From contig JAIQFV010000010.1 in the NCBI GenBank assembly GCA_020073085.1, forward strand, positions 215,428-279,427: DNA of 64,000 nucleotides, given 5' to 3'. Of this stretch, positions 26,610-35,862 are shown one piece after another. Origin of the DNA: Terriglobia bacterium (GTDB lineage: Bacteria > Acidobacteriota > Terriglobia > JAIQFV01). Both the position numbers and the translations under genes were made by a program. Position 1 is the first letter of the stretch. The number at the start of each line of letters is the position of its first letter. The notes beneath the pieces are model-generated. The model saw only the letters and a list, made by a program, of their open reading frames with translations, was not told the origin of the DNA and did no database searches.

Positions 26610-28153
26610 CGGGAGTCTTTCCTCTCAAGAACTTTCTTGCGTCCTGCCCATTTCCACCGGCTCCCCGTGGTTTCGCCGGTCGTCAAAGCGAAATGGGGAC
26701 TGGATCCATTCCTCAGGGCATGAACGGACGCGGCCATGAGCGCCACAATCCGGCTCTCATCCAGGGGGGCGGGTTGGGAGGCCGGCGCGGCATTGGTCTC
26801 CATCGATTCCTCCCCCAAGACCTTATCGATAAAACCCGTGTCATAATTTCCCGACAGAAAATCGGGGTGTCGCAGGATCTTTTGATAGAACGGGATGCCT
26901 GTCTGAATCCCCATCACCTCGTACTCCAAAAGCGCCCGGCGCAAGCGCCCAATCGCCTCTTCGCGGGTCGTCCCCCAGGTTGACAGCTTGGCGAGCAAGG
27001 GATCGTATTCAAGAGGAACGTCCCATCCCTCATAGGCGCCGCTGTCGATCCGCACTCCCGGTCCCGCGGGGCGTCCCAAGACGGTCAACCGGCCCGGAGA
27101 CGGATAGAAATGGTTGTAGGGGTCCTCGGCGTAGATGCGACATTCGATGGCTGCGCCGCGAGGGAGGATGTCTTTCTGGGAAAAGTGCAGAGCCTCTCCC
27201 GCCGCGATCGAAATCTGTTCTTTGACCAGGTCAATCCCGGTCACCCATTCGGTGATGGGATGCTCCACCTGCAGCCGGGTATTCATCTCCAGAAAGTAAA
27301 AGTCCCGCCGGGAATCGACAAGAAACTCAACTGTGCCGGCGTTGACGTAACCACAGGCCCGTCCGACGGCGACCGCTGCCTCCCCCATGTGCCGGCGGAT
27401 CGAATCGTTGATGAAGGTCGAAGGGGTTTCTTCCATGACCTTCTGATGGCGACGTTGGATGGAGCACTCGCGTTCTCCCAGGTGGATGACATGCCCGTGT
27501 GCATCCGCCAGAATCTGAATTTCGATGTGCCGGGGCTGGTCGAGAAATTTCTCAATATAAATCGCGTCATTGCGGAAAGCGTTCAAGGCTTCCGAGCGGG
27601 CCGTGCGCACCGCAGATTCCATTTCGGCCTCGCATTTCACGAGCCGCAACCCTTTGCCTCCTCCTCCCGCCGCCGCTTTGACCATGACCGGAAAACCGAT
27701 TTCTCTCGCGATGCCACATGCCTCGCGGTCATCTGAAACCGGTTCGATCGTGCCCGGTACAATAGGAACTCCCGCGCTCTTCATCGCAGCCCGGGCTGAA
27801 ATCTTGGATCCCATCAACTGCATGGCGGAGGCCGGTGGACCGATAAAAGCAATCCCGCCCCGCTCGCACGCTTCAGCAAAATCGGCATTCTCGGACAAGA
27901 AGCCATAGCCCGGATGAATGGCCTCCGCACCCGTCTTTTTTGCGGCCGCAATAATCTTGTCAATCGAGAGATAGCTTTCCGAGGCGGGCGGAGGACCAAT
28001 CAAGACGGCCTCATCGGCCATGCGGACGTGGAGGGAGGCTCGATCCCGCTCCGAATACACTGCAACCGTGGGGATCCCCATTTCACAGCATGCCCGGATG
28101 ACACGGACGGCGATCTCACCTCGGTTGGCAATCAGGATTTTTTTAAACACCAT
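26606..28153 (-). CDS. accC: Acyl-CoA carboxylase, biotin carboxylase subunit
   Basis: ATP-dependent carboxylation of biotin. The start MVFKKILIANRGEIAVRVIR at 28153 is the canonical beginning; 24 codons of open frame before it are ignored. Seen in order: HPGYGFLSENADFA, the ATP-grasp loop VMVKAAAGGGGKGLRLV, ECSIQRRHQKVMEETPS, EMNTRLQVEHPITE (carboxylase signature), ECRIYAEDP and the C-terminal domain. At 515 residues it is some 65 longer than AccC of acetyl-CoA carboxylase, and the extra C-terminal part (VIALMAASVHAL and after) is typical of propionyl- or methylcrotonyl-type alpha chains, so the substrate may not be acetyl-CoA. Confidence 0.9.
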   Translation of the reverse strand: MVFKKILIANRGEIAVRVIRACCEMGIPTVAVYSERDRASLHVRMADEAVLIGPPPASESYLSIDKIIAAAKKTGAEAIHPGYGFLSENADFAEACERGGIAFIGPPASAMQLMGSKISARAAMKSAGVPIVPGTIEPVSDDREACGIAREIGFPVMVKAAAGGGGKGLRLVKCEAEMESAVRTARSEALNAFRNDAIYIEKFLDQPRHIEIQILADAHGHVIHLGERECSIQRRHQKVMEETPSTFINDSIRRHMGEAAVAVGRACGYVNAGTVEFLVDSRRDFYFLEMNTRLQVEHPITEWVTGIDLVKEQISIAAGEALHFSQKDILPRGAAIECRIYAEDPYNHFYPSPGRLTVLGRPAGPGVRIDSGAYEGWDVPLEYDPLLAKLSTWGTTREEAIGRLRRALLEYEVMGIQTGIPFYQKILRHPDFLSGNYDTGFIDKVLGEESMETNAAPASQPAPLDESRIVALMAASVHALRNGSSPHFALTTGETTGSRWKWAGRKKVLERKDSR

Positions 28154-28307
28154 CGGGATGATTGGGCAAAGAGTTTGAGCCCGAATGATCTCTCCTGGCA
28201 GTCTCAAGAGCAGGGCTGCGACCACCTGCTCCGTTCGGGGACGACGGGCGCAGCCTGAGGAAAGTCGTTATTCTGAACTGACTGAGCGGATAGGGAAACT
28301 GGATTCT

Positions 28308-28353
28308 TGAGGGATTCAGGATCCCTCAGCACAAAGTCCTGGGGGACCAGGAC
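28308..28353 (-). terminator. Two adjacent hairpins after the 28413 gene, weak terminator
   Basis: GTCCTGG/CCAGGAC (28336-28342, 28347-28353) followed on the minus strand by TTTGT, then TGAGGGAT/ATCCCTCA (28308-28315, 28321-28328). They lie 60 bases past the stop of the secreted-protein gene and before the biotin carboxylase start. Only the first has a short T-run. Confidence 0.4.
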
Positions 28354-28412
28354 CTCTTTTCAAATTTTCAGACAAGTCCGTTCCGAGACGGCGCTCTCCA
28401 GCGCTTTCCCCG

Positions 28413-28955
28413 CTACCTCCTGAAATTGTGTCTCTGGAATGCAAACGGCTGGAAGAAGGGACGGCCAAAGAAGAACCCACCGCCCCCAAATCCAAATGAG
28501 TTTCCCAAAGAGAAAGCATTGCGGCGATTTCCAAATAACAAGAAGCTCGAGGATGCAAAGGGCGACCGGAACCTCGACCTCCCTGGACCCCAGGAAGAGT
28601 TCCCAAACCCGATGGACAGCGGTGGCCAGTAGCCCAGTCCATTCATTTGAAAATCGGCCAGTCTGTCCCCCTCGCGTGTTCTGCCCGTCAGGACATCAAT
28701 ATCCCTCGGGTCGTAAGGGCGACGGACCCTCATTCTTTCCAAAAACCATTGTTTCACATCCGGATCAATGGATGGAATCTCGGACGAGGAGGCTCCGGGT
28801 GGCTGGGTATCGGCCTTGGCCGGTTCCCCCTTCGTGGCTGGGACGGAAGATGGATTGGACGGTGCGGCCGACTGTGCCCACTCCATGCCAGCAAACAACC
28901 CCACGCCCAGCACCGTCAACAATAATGCCGTCAAACGATGGATTCGATGTATCAT
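28413..28955 (-). CDS. Hypothetical exported protein with Phe/Gly-rich C-terminus
   Basis: No family recognised. Signal peptide at residues 1-28 (LTALLLTVLGVGLFAGMEWA), then a low-complexity Pro/Ser/Ala part (about 30-62), a short charged segment (VKQWFLERMRVRRPYDPRDIDVLTG) and a C-terminal 70 residues made largely of Phe, Gly, Ser and Arg (GGGGFFFGRPFFQPFAFQRH). The last part resembles disordered surface or envelope proteins. The composition could raise doubt about its being coding, but the signal peptide and start support it. Divergent from the DUF2007 gene. Confidence 0.55.
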   Translation of the reverse strand: MIHRIHRLTALLLTVLGVGLFAGMEWAQSAAPSNPSSVPATKGEPAKADTQPPGASSSEIPSIDPDVKQWFLERMRVRRPYDPRDIDVLTGRTREGDRLADFQMNGLGYWPPLSIGFGNSSWGPGRSRFRSPFASSSFLLFGNRRNAFSLGNSFGFGGGGFFFGRPFFQPFAFQRHNFRR

Positions 28956-29179
28956 GGCATCCTCTCAACGCGGTTGTCGAATTGGTCCGTTGTTTCTATT
29001 ATAATCTGCGTGTCAATGAAAACGATGAGGGAGATGGGGGGACGCCGCGAGAGGACACCTTTATCTGGTTTTGCGGGAGATTTACTTTCTTCATCTTTGG
29101 ATCAAGTGACGCACCCTTCTGATCCCATCCGGGATTTCGTTTTGCTTCGCTTTTAGATTGTATCTCGGGAAAGGGGACG

Positions 29180-29470
29180 ATGATGCCCATCGATGAACAC
29201 CTCGACCGCGAAAGGCTGGTGGAGGTCGCTATAACCCACAATGAGGTAGAGGCCAATATCATCAAGAGCCTCCTTGATGCCGCCGGGATCGATTGCCTGC
29301 TCGTGACGCAGACACCTCACAATGTTTTACCCGTGAATATCAATGGACTGGGCGCATTCAAGATCAAGGTCCTGGACCACAGCGTGGGGGCTGCCAAGGC
29401 GGTTATCCAGGATTATGAAAACCAGGATTTTGAAAGCACCGAAGCGATTGACGAGGAACCGCCCGTATGA
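29180..29470 (+). CDS. DUF2007 domain protein
   Basis: 96-residue protein with the DUF2007 pattern: LVEVAITHNEVEANIIKSLLDAAGIDCLL, then a middle strand and the ending KVLDHSVGAAKAVIQDYE. The fold resembles the regulatory GlnB-like domain found next to transporters and proteases; the function is unknown. Its stop overlaps the ATG of the YihY gene by 4 bases, so they are translated together and may act on the same membrane process. Confidence 0.85.
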   Translation: MMPIDEHLDRERLVEVAITHNEVEANIIKSLLDAAGIDCLLVTQTPHNVLPVNINGLGAFKIKVLDHSVGAAKAVIQDYENQDFESTEAIDEEPPV

Positions 29471-30345
29471 GCCAGAAGAACGGCCGCTCCACGGCAAAGG
29501 CCGGCACTCTTTCGACGACGGGGCATGACTTCCTCAATACTTTCAAGCGAGCCTTCCGTTCATTCCTGCAGAGCGATTGCGGCAGTCTTTCCGCGGCGAT
29601 TGCCTTTTACAGTCTTCTTTCCCTCTTTCCTCTGGTGATGAGCCTGGTCAGCTTGAGTGGATTCCTGATCCGGCAAACCGGCTCCGAAGAGGCCCTCATT
29701 CACCGAGCAACACTCTGGCTGCCCGCCGGGGCCGAGATCATCCAGGAAAACCTCAAGTCCATTTCAAAGAACTTCGGTCGCGTCCAGCTGATCTCACTGC
29801 TGCTGCTGTGGTGGAGCGCATCGGGGGTCTTTCTCCCCATGGAAACCGCGTTAAACCGGGCCTGGCGCGTTCCGAGGAGCCGCAGTTACTGGCGACGCCA
29901 TCTGCTCGCCCTGGGGATGTCCCTGCTTTGCGGAACCCTTCTCGTTTTTTCGCTGGGGGTCACCGCAGCGCAACGGCGGATGGCGCACCTGGCGCGGACC
30001 TCCCAAGGGGATTGGAGTAACCCCGCCTTCTTCTCCCCTCTCGTCCATTTCATGTTTCTCTTCACTCCCATCGTCTTCTCGGTCATCACCTTCATTTTGA
30101 TTTATTGGATCGTTCCCAACCAGCCGATCAAGCTTCGGGCGGTGTTGGGGGGAGCCCTCATGGCAGCCGCCCTCTGGGAGGTCGCCAAGTATTTGTTCGC
30201 GGTCCTCATGCCATTCTTCAATTATCGCCACCTTTACGGCTCGCTGGGTGCTGCCGTCGCCATCATGATGTGGGGATATATCTCCTCTCTGATCCTGCTC
30301 TTCGGAGCGGAATTTGCGGCGGCCTCTGGAAGCGGTCGAGCCTGA
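29467..30345 (+). CDS. YihY/virulence factor BrkB family membrane protein
   Basis: Inner-membrane protein with about six hydrophobic segments (near 45, 110, 150, 200, 225 and 265). Family marks: SLSAAIAFYSLLSLFPLV at the first segment, the central SASGVFLPMETALNRAWRVP and the late LYGSLGAAVAIMMWGYISSLILLFGAEFAA. Formerly called RNase BN by error in some databases; no nuclease activity should be assumed. A role in lipid or envelope transport is inferred for the family. Length 292 is normal. Confidence 0.93.
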   Translation: MSQKNGRSTAKAGTLSTTGHDFLNTFKRAFRSFLQSDCGSLSAAIAFYSLLSLFPLVMSLVSLSGFLIRQTGSEEALIHRATLWLPAGAEIIQENLKSISKNFGRVQLISLLLLWWSASGVFLPMETALNRAWRVPRSRSYWRRHLLALGMSLLCGTLLVFSLGVTAAQRRMAHLARTSQGDWSNPAFFSPLVHFMFLFTPIVFSVITFILIYWIVPNQPIKLRAVLGGALMAAALWEVAKYLFAVLMPFFNYRHLYGSLGAAVAIMMWGYISSLILLFGAEFAAASGSGRA

Positions 30346-30377
30346 AAGTGACATGGGGAAATCGCGGAATCTTCGCG

Positions 30378-30405
30378 GCAGGGGCGCATAGCTTTGCGCC
30401 CCTGC
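30378..30405. terminator. Hairpin between convergent genes, likely bidirectional end of transcription
   Basis: GCAGGGGCGCA (30378-30388) with TGCGCCCCTGC (30395-30405), 11 bp, 6-base loop. It lies midway in the 89-base gap between yihY (+) and cdaR (-). It lacks a T-run, so efficiency is uncertain. Confidence 0.5.
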
Positions 30406-30434
30406 GTTGAACCACGCACGATTTTGGAACAGTT

Positions 30435-31127
30435 TCAATGATCTTTGCTTCCGGTAGGATTCTTTCCTGCGGGCACGTTCGTGGGGGGCAGGGCGATTCG
30501 GACGTCGACCTTCTCAACGGAAAGCCGAACCGTGGGATCGTCAACCGACAGACTCACCGAAAGCTTTTGATTAGGAGCGACCCGAGCCAGGTCAATCAAG
30601 TCGGTGGACACCTGGGTAAGATCATTCACCCTCGATTCGGGCCCTTCCACCTGCACCTCAGCGGGTTCCGCGTCAAGTCTTGGTGTGCCTTTGAAATCCC
30701 CCAGGGACCCCTTCCAGCGGACATTTACGGGAAGGGTTTTGCGGATCGTGCGTTCCAGACGCAGCTTGACGTGGGTGGGGACAACCCGGATCACTTCAAC
30801 TCCCACGGGGGCCTGGACGCTGACATTATTCAAAGGATAGGTATGCTCACCCAGGAAGGGGTGGGAGAGATCGATGGAAATGTACATGTCGGCAGCGGTC
30901 AGTCGCTTGATCAACTTGGCGGACGCTCGCGCCCTCACGTTCACCGAATTGATCACGTCCCCCACGACCTCGACGCCTTCCGGCATGTTTCGAAGCTCTA
31001 GGGGGACATTGAACCCGACTTCCGCTATATCTTCGCTGGTAATAATCCGCCAGAACGCAAACGCCAAGACCAGGGAAAAGAATTTGAGTCCAATATTCTG
31101 AGTGAAAACTTGACGAAAAATTTTCAT
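30435..31127 (-). CDS. cdaR: YbbR-like protein, CdaR (regulator of diadenylate cyclase)
   Basis: 230 residues: an N-terminal membrane anchor (IGLKFFSLVLAFAFWRIITS, about 12-31) followed by two YbbR repeats outside the membrane (about 35-120 and 120-210) with the typical VPLELRNMPEGVEVV and the internal repeat LPVNVRWKGS. YbbR proteins bind and tune the diadenylate cyclase CdaA. It lies downstream of cdaA, though a 120-base gap is wider than usual. Many bacteria place glmM next; here the operon ends at a convergent gene and glmM is absent. Confidence 0.9.
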   Translation of the reverse strand: MKIFRQVFTQNIGLKFFSLVLAFAFWRIITSEDIAEVGFNVPLELRNMPEGVEVVGDVINSVNVRARASAKLIKRLTAADMYISIDLSHPFLGEHTYPLNNVSVQAPVGVEVIRVVPTHVKLRLERTIRKTLPVNVRWKGSLGDFKGTPRLDAEPAEVQVEGPESRVNDLTQVSTDLIDLARVAPNQKLSVSLSVDDPTVRLSVEKVDVRIALPPTNVPAGKNPTGSKDH

Positions 31128-31247
31128 GCGTGGTTGTTAGGCCTCAAGGCCTTCGCGGCATCCTCAAGGGCGAGGAGCGCATTGATGTCCCGTCACTTGA
31201 GATGACCCCTCACAGCGCAATCGCGGAGAGCATCCCTTTCAGAGGGA

Positions 31248-32090
31248 TCAACTCTGTACCCGGGATTTCTCAGTGGCCGCGGCCGGTTCTGAGGCAGCGG
31301 GTCTCGTCGGAGCCCGTCGAAGAGACAATTGGAAGAGCTGGTATAACCGTTTTTTCAGCTGTTCTCCATCCAAGGCGCGTTCAATCTGCCCGCCCTCTGC
31401 AATGCTGATGACCCCCGTTTCTTCAGAAACCACGACCGCCACAGCATCGGTTTCTTCGGTGATCCCGATAGCAGCCCGGTGCCGTGTTCCCAACTCCTTG
31501 CTCAGCCGGGGATCCAGGGTGAGCGGCAAAAAACACGCGGCCGAAGCAATCTTATTCCGTTGGACAATCACGGCGCCGTCATGCAGCGGCGTATGGGGAT
31601 TAAAGATGGTCATGAGGAGATCGTAAGAAAGCTGAGCGTTCAAGGCCACGCCGCTCTCAATGTAAGTCTTTAGGCCAATTTCACGCTCCAACACGATCAA
31701 TCCGCCGATGCGCTGGGAGGAGAGCGCCGTCACGCTCAGCACGATTTCATCGTACACATCGGAGAATCGCATCGGGGTCAAAGACCGCCAGAAAGGGTTC
31801 TTGCCGATGGAGGCGAGACCGCGGCGGATCTCCGACTGAAAGATGATGATGATCGCCAAAAAGAAGAACGGGAGCAGGTTGGTCAGGATCCACTGGACGG
31901 TTTCAAGATGCCAACGCCGCGAGAGGTAATAGAAGACCGTGATGATGATGATGCCGAAGGCCATCTGCGCGCCGCGAGTGCCGCGCAACAGCACCAGGAC
32001 CTGATAAATGATGATCGCAACAATCAGGATATCGAGGACATCATTCCAGGTCATCCGGGTGAAATCGAATAATTGAAGCAATTGGCTCAT
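31248..32090 (-). CDS. cdaA: Diadenylate cyclase CdaA (c-di-AMP synthase)
   Basis: Makes cyclic di-AMP from two ATP at the inner membrane. Three N-terminal transmembrane helices (about 18-36, 42-56, 68-84) precede the DAC domain, which has both catalytic motifs: DGA at 171-173 (TPLHDGAVIV) and RHR at 203-205 (GTRHRAAIG). Length 280 is usual for CdaA. Gene order folP-cdaA-cdaR is conserved in many bacteria. In those groups c-di-AMP governs potassium and osmotic balance and cell-wall stress; whether that holds here is inference. Confidence 0.96.
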   Translation of the reverse strand: MSQLLQLFDFTRMTWNDVLDILIVAIIIYQVLVLLRGTRGAQMAFGIIIITVFYYLSRRWHLETVQWILTNLLPFFFLAIIIIFQSEIRRGLASIGKNPFWRSLTPMRFSDVYDEIVLSVTALSSQRIGGLIVLEREIGLKTYIESGVALNAQLSYDLLMTIFNPHTPLHDGAVIVQRNKIASAACFLPLTLDPRLSKELGTRHRAAIGITEETDAVAVVVSEETGVISIAEGGQIERALDGEQLKKRLYQLFQLSLRRAPTRPAASEPAAATEKSRVQS

Positions 32091-32174
32091 GGTCCGGGGT
32101 TCACCCCTGCATCCTCACGGTCGATTCATCACGCCGGTTACGCTTCCTGCACAGGACTGTCGATCAAAAACACC

Positions 32175-33035
32175 TCAAATCCGCTGATTGAGGATGGCGT
32201 CAGCCACTCTCACCACTTCGACCGATTCCGCCACATCGTGGACGCGCACGATATGGACCCCTTTCAACACCGCAATCGCCACCGTCGCCGCGCTCCCCAG
32301 CAGCCGATCGGTCACCGGGCGTTGCAGTACCTTCCCCAAAAAGGATTTGCGCGACGTCCCAATGCACACCGGAGCTTTCAAGCAAGCCAGATCCTCGAGC
32401 CGGCTCAAGATCCGGACATTCTCTGCCGCATCTTTTCCGAACCCGAACCCCGGATCAATCAGGATCTGTCGACGGGCAATCCCCGATTCCCTGGCCCGTT
32501 CGATCATCCCGCGCAACTCCTTAAGAACGAATTGTACCACAGCACGCCGCGGCGACAGATGCTTCCATGATTGCGGGTCACCGCGCATGTGCATCAGCAC
32601 CATCGGGACACGGTGGCGGCGGGCGACGTCGTACATCCGGGGATCCCAGCGGCCTCCACTGATATCGTTGAGCATGCCTGCGCCCAATTTCAAGGCCCGC
32701 AGCGCCACCTCCGACTTGTATGTGTCGACGGAGATGGGAATCGAAATCCTCCCCTTCAACCGTTCCAGAACGGGCACCAGACGATGCAGCTCCTCTTCAA
32801 AAGGCACACGCCTCGAGCCGGGGCGGGTGGACTCTGCACCAATATCAAGGATGTCGGCCCCTTCACGCTCGATCTCGCTCGCCCGCTCCACCGCGCGATC
32901 CACGTCCAGATACCTTCCCGCGTCGGAAAATGAATCCGGAGTTACATTCAAAACACCCATGATGAGAGTCCGCTCTCCCAGGCGAAGAGTTCGATCAGGA
33001 AGCTTTAGAGAAAATCTCTTTCGACGGAGTTGCAT
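32175..33035 (-). CDS. folP: Dihydropteroate synthase
   Basis: Condenses p-aminobenzoate with dihydropterin diphosphate in folate synthesis; the target of sulfonamides. Motifs: IMGVLNVTPDSFSDAGRY (pterin loop 1), DIGAESTRPGS, ISVDTYKSEVA, LNDISGG, MHMRGDP and IGTSRKSFLG. ATG 33035 is chosen, giving 286 residues; an apparent 47-codon N-terminal extension overlaps the ftsH terminator region. It is the first gene of the folP-cdaA-cdaR part, following a strong terminator, so it should have its own promoter between 33036 and 33200. Confidence 0.95.
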   Translation of the reverse strand: MQLRRKRFSLKLPDRTLRLGERTLIMGVLNVTPDSFSDAGRYLDVDRAVERASEIEREGADILDIGAESTRPGSRRVPFEEELHRLVPVLERLKGRISIPISVDTYKSEVALRALKLGAGMLNDISGGRWDPRMYDVARRHRVPMVLMHMRGDPQSWKHLSPRRAVVQFVLKELRGMIERARESGIARRQILIDPGFGFGKDAAENVRILSRLEDLACLKAPVCIGTSRKSFLGKVLQRPVTDRLLGSAATVAIAVLKGVHIVRVHDVAESVEVVRVADAILNQRI

Positions 33036-33206
33036 GTGCGCAGAATAGAGAAGGGATACGGTTGAGTCAAGCCAATGAATTGGACCGAGACGGGGGAAAA
33101 CGTTCCATGAACTTTCTTCAACAAGGAAAATGAATTCCCTCCGTCGAAAAACGCGCCCCCGGGGATCGCGATGCATGGCGCGGGGTCACCTTCGGGGGGC
33201 TCCAAG

Positions 33207-33244
33207 CAAAAAAAATGCCACTTTGAATATCCAAAGTGGCATTT
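33207..33244 (-). terminator. Strong intrinsic terminator after ftsH
   Basis: Perfect 13-bp inverted repeat AAATGCCACTTTG (33213-33225) and CAAAGTGGCATTT (33232-33244), 6-base loop. On the minus strand it runs into eight or more T. It lies 30 bases after the ftsH stop and separates tilS-hpt-ftsH from folP-cdaA-cdaR. Confidence 0.92.
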
Positions 33245-33275
33245 GATCTCGAGGGATACACCTGGTCCGATCACC

Positions 33276-35201
33276 CTAAGCAGGCGCCGGGCGATCTCCC
33301 GTCTTGGGATTAAAAGCGGGAATGGGTTTCTGCGGGGTCGCCGCCGGCGACAGCACGTTCTGAGGGGCCGTGGAAGTCGGTGCGATCGTTCGTTCCTGCA
33401 ACGGCAACCCGTCAATGAGGCGTTTGATCTCATTGGCGTCGAGCACCTCGCGTTCGAGCAGCGCTTCCGAAATTTTGATGAGCTTGTCGCGGTGTTCATT
33501 GAGAACGCTCTTTGCCTGCGCGTACCCCTGCATAATGATTTTTTTGACTTCCTGATCGATCTTGATGGCAGTGTCTTCGCTGTAATCGCGATGCTGGGAG
33601 ATCTCCCGGCCCAGGAAGATCTGCTCTTCCTTTTTGCCAAAGGTGAGGGGGCCCATGTCGCTCATACCATATTCGCATACCATGCGCCGCGTCAGTTCCG
33701 TGGCCTGTTCGATATCATTGCCGGCTCCGGTGGTCAGGTGCCCCAGGAACATCTCCTCGGCCACACGTCCCCCCATCATGATGGCGATCTGACCCTCCAA
33801 GTAAGACTTCGTGTAGGTGTGCTTGTCGTCGACAGGCAGCTGCTGGGTGAGGCCCAGCGCCATGCCGCGCGGAATTATGGTTACTTTGTGGAGGGGGTCG
33901 GCCCCCGGAGTCATGGCAGCGACCAGGGCATGGCCCGCCTCGTGATAGGCGGTGTTGCGTTTCTCAGCATCACTGATAATCAGAGACTTCCGTTCAACGC
34001 CCATCAGGACCTTGTCCTTGGCGCTCTCAAAATCTTCCATGATAACCGATTTTCGATTCAACCGCGCCGCCACCAGCGCCGCTTCATTGACCAGGTTGGC
34101 AAGATCGGCGCCTGAGAAACCCGGTGTCCCGCGCGCCAGCACTGAAATGTCGACATCCGCCGCCAGCGGAATCTTTCGGGTATGGACCTGGAGGATCCCT
34201 TCACGGCCCCGCACATCCGGCCGGGCCACCACGACACGGCGGTCGAACCGACCGGGCCGCAGGAGGGCGGGATCCAGCACGTCGGGACGGTTCGTCGCGG
34301 CGATAATGATCACGCCATCATTCGATTCAAAGCCATCCAACTCCACCAGCAACTGGTTCAGGGTCTGCTCGCGTTCGTCGTGTCCACCCCCCAGGCCGGC
34401 GCCCCGATGGCGCCCGACGGCATCGATTTCATCGATGAAAATGATGCACGGCGCATGTTTTTTGCCCTGCTCGAAAAGATCGCGCACGCGGCTCGCGCCC
34501 ACGCCCACAAACATCTCTACAAAATCGGAACCGGAGATGGAGAAGAAGGGAACGTTGGCCTCCCCCGCAATAGCGCGTGCCAAAAGGGTCTTCCCGGTTC
34601 CGGGAGGACCCACCAGCAACACCCCTTTGGGGATCCGGCCGCCGAGCTTTTGAAATTTCTGGGGTTCCTTGAGGAACTCGATGATCTCCTGGAGCTCGTC
34701 CTTCGCTTCCTCGACCCCGGCCACGTCCTTAAAAGTCACTTTCTTCTGTTGTGAGCTTAACAGCTTGGCCCGGGATTTACCGAAGCTCAGCGCCTTGTTT
34801 CCGCCACTCTGCATCTGCCGCATCATGAAGATCCAGAAGGCGACCAGAATCAGGATCGGCGCCCACCAACCCAGCAAGGCTGAGATCCACGAGTTCTGGC
34901 TTGATTTCTTCCCGTTGACGGTGACCCCTTTTTCCCGCAGAAGCTTCATCAGATCGGGATCCTGAATGGGGATCGTGGTTTTAAAGGTATCCTTGTTGTT
35001 CTTGTATTTGCCGGTGATCTCATCGTTGTCAGTGATCGTTACCTCTTGAACCTGGTCCTGGTTGACGGAATTCACAAATTCACTGTACGAGGGTTCCTTT
35101 GCCCGCGGCTTGCCCTGAGAACTCTGATACACCTGCCACAACAGGACTGCCGTGACGATCATCGCAATCCAAACAATTGCAGTTTTTAAACCTGAACTCA
35201 A
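33276..35201 (-). CDS. ftsH: ATP-dependent zinc metalloprotease FtsH
   Basis: Membrane-bound AAA+ protease that degrades misfolded membrane proteins and short-lived regulators. Two N-terminal transmembrane helices (about 7-24 and 105-128) enclose a periplasmic domain. Then come Walker A GPPGTGKT (198-205), Walker B FIDEID (255-260), the SRH region ([20 protein letters not shown]) and the zinc site HEAGH (420-424). Length 641 is standard. The C-terminus ends in a Pro/Ala-rich tail. It lies 85 bases after hpt in the tilS-hpt-ftsH group and is followed by a strong terminator. Confidence 0.97.
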   Translation of the reverse strand: MSSGLKTAIVWIAMIVTAVLLWQVYQSSQGKPRAKEPSYSEFVNSVNQDQVQEVTITDNDEITGKYKNNKDTFKTTIPIQDPDLMKLLREKGVTVNGKKSSQNSWISALLGWWAPILILVAFWIFMMRQMQSGGNKALSFGKSRAKLLSSQQKKVTFKDVAGVEEAKDELQEIIEFLKEPQKFQKLGGRIPKGVLLVGPPGTGKTLLARAIAGEANVPFFSISGSDFVEMFVGVGASRVRDLFEQGKKHAPCIIFIDEIDAVGRHRGAGLGGGHDEREQTLNQLLVELDGFESNDGVIIIAATNRPDVLDPALLRPGRFDRRVVVARPDVRGREGILQVHTRKIPLAADVDISVLARGTPGFSGADLANLVNEAALVAARLNRKSVIMEDFESAKDKVLMGVERKSLIISDAEKRNTAYHEAGHALVAAMTPGADPLHKVTIIPRGMALGLTQQLPVDDKHTYTKSYLEGQIAIMMGGRVAEEMFLGHLTTGAGNDIEQATELTRRMVCEYGMSDMGPLTFGKKEEQIFLGREISQHRDYSEDTAIKIDQEVKKIIMQGYAQAKSVLNEHRDKLIKISEALLEREVLDANEIKRLIDGLPLQERTIAPTSTAPQNVLSPAATPQKPIPAFNPKTGDRPAPA

Positions 35202-35286
35202 AATTTCCTCCAGCGGTTAACCACTTCGTCCTTGACTTGGCCCCGGCCCGCGAAAGCTCCCCAACCGGCTGATCCCACGAAATGGG

Positions 35287-35862
35287 CTATCCATCCCCTT
35301 CGCCCCGCAACGCCAGCACCATGTCGGGCGCCGAGGCTGACCGTCCTCGCAGCATGGCCAGGGATGGGAAGTTTCGATAACGTTCATCGGTGCCCAGCCC
35401 GTACCCCACCACAAACTGGTCATGGACGGTAAACGCGGCATATGCTGCCACGGCGGGGGACCGGCGCAATTCGGGCTTATCGATCAACGCTACGATTTTA
35501 AGCGAAGCAGGCCCTTGCAGCAAGATATTTCTGGAGAGGAAATCGGCGGTGATTCCCGTGTCCAGCGCCCCCACGACCAGCAACACGTGGCGGTTGGCCA
35601 GATTGGTCACTGAAGTGTAAAAGATCTTCTTGTATCCCACCATCTCCTCAACCCCCTCTTCCGTAATCGCCTTAATGAAGAGGCACGTGACTGGCTGCTG
35701 GATGGCCCGAACAAGGTCCGCCATGAAAACGAACGAATCCTCCACCGTCCCGACACACACAAGCTCTTTCCCGGAATAGTCGCGGGTGATCATGCGGCCC
35801 ATTTCGCGAACACGCTCGGCGATCTGCTCTGCAGTATAAATGACTTGAATTTCATTCTCCAC
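35287..35862 (-). CDS. hpt: HPRT-like phosphoribosyltransferase-fold protein with degraded active site
   Basis: Position between tilS and ftsH and the general pattern (FVFMADLVRAIQQPVTCLF, FVVGYGLGTDERYRNFP) identify the hypoxanthine phosphoribosyltransferase family, 191 residues. Key residues are missing: the diphosphate loop LLRG/LKG reads TVED; the PRPP signature VEDIIDTG reads VVGALDTG, losing the Glu-Asp pair; the flexible SYG loop is absent; and the metal-binding Asp of VGYGIDY is Gly. Only the base Asp of DTG remains. The frame is intact over full length and overlaps tilS by 11 bases, so the protein is probably made but not a normal salvage enzyme. HPRT is known to form complexes with TilS and FtsH in Bacillus, which suggests a retained binding role; that is inference. 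Confidence 0.8.
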   Translation of the reverse strand: MENEIQVIYTAEQIAERVREMGRMITRDYSGKELVCVGTVEDSFVFMADLVRAIQQPVTCLFIKAITEEGVEEMVGYKKIFYTSVTNLANRHVLLVVGALDTGITADFLSRNILLQGPASLKIVALIDKPELRRSPAVAAYAAFTVHDQFVVGYGLGTDERYRNFPSLAMLRGRSASAPDMVLALRGEGDG

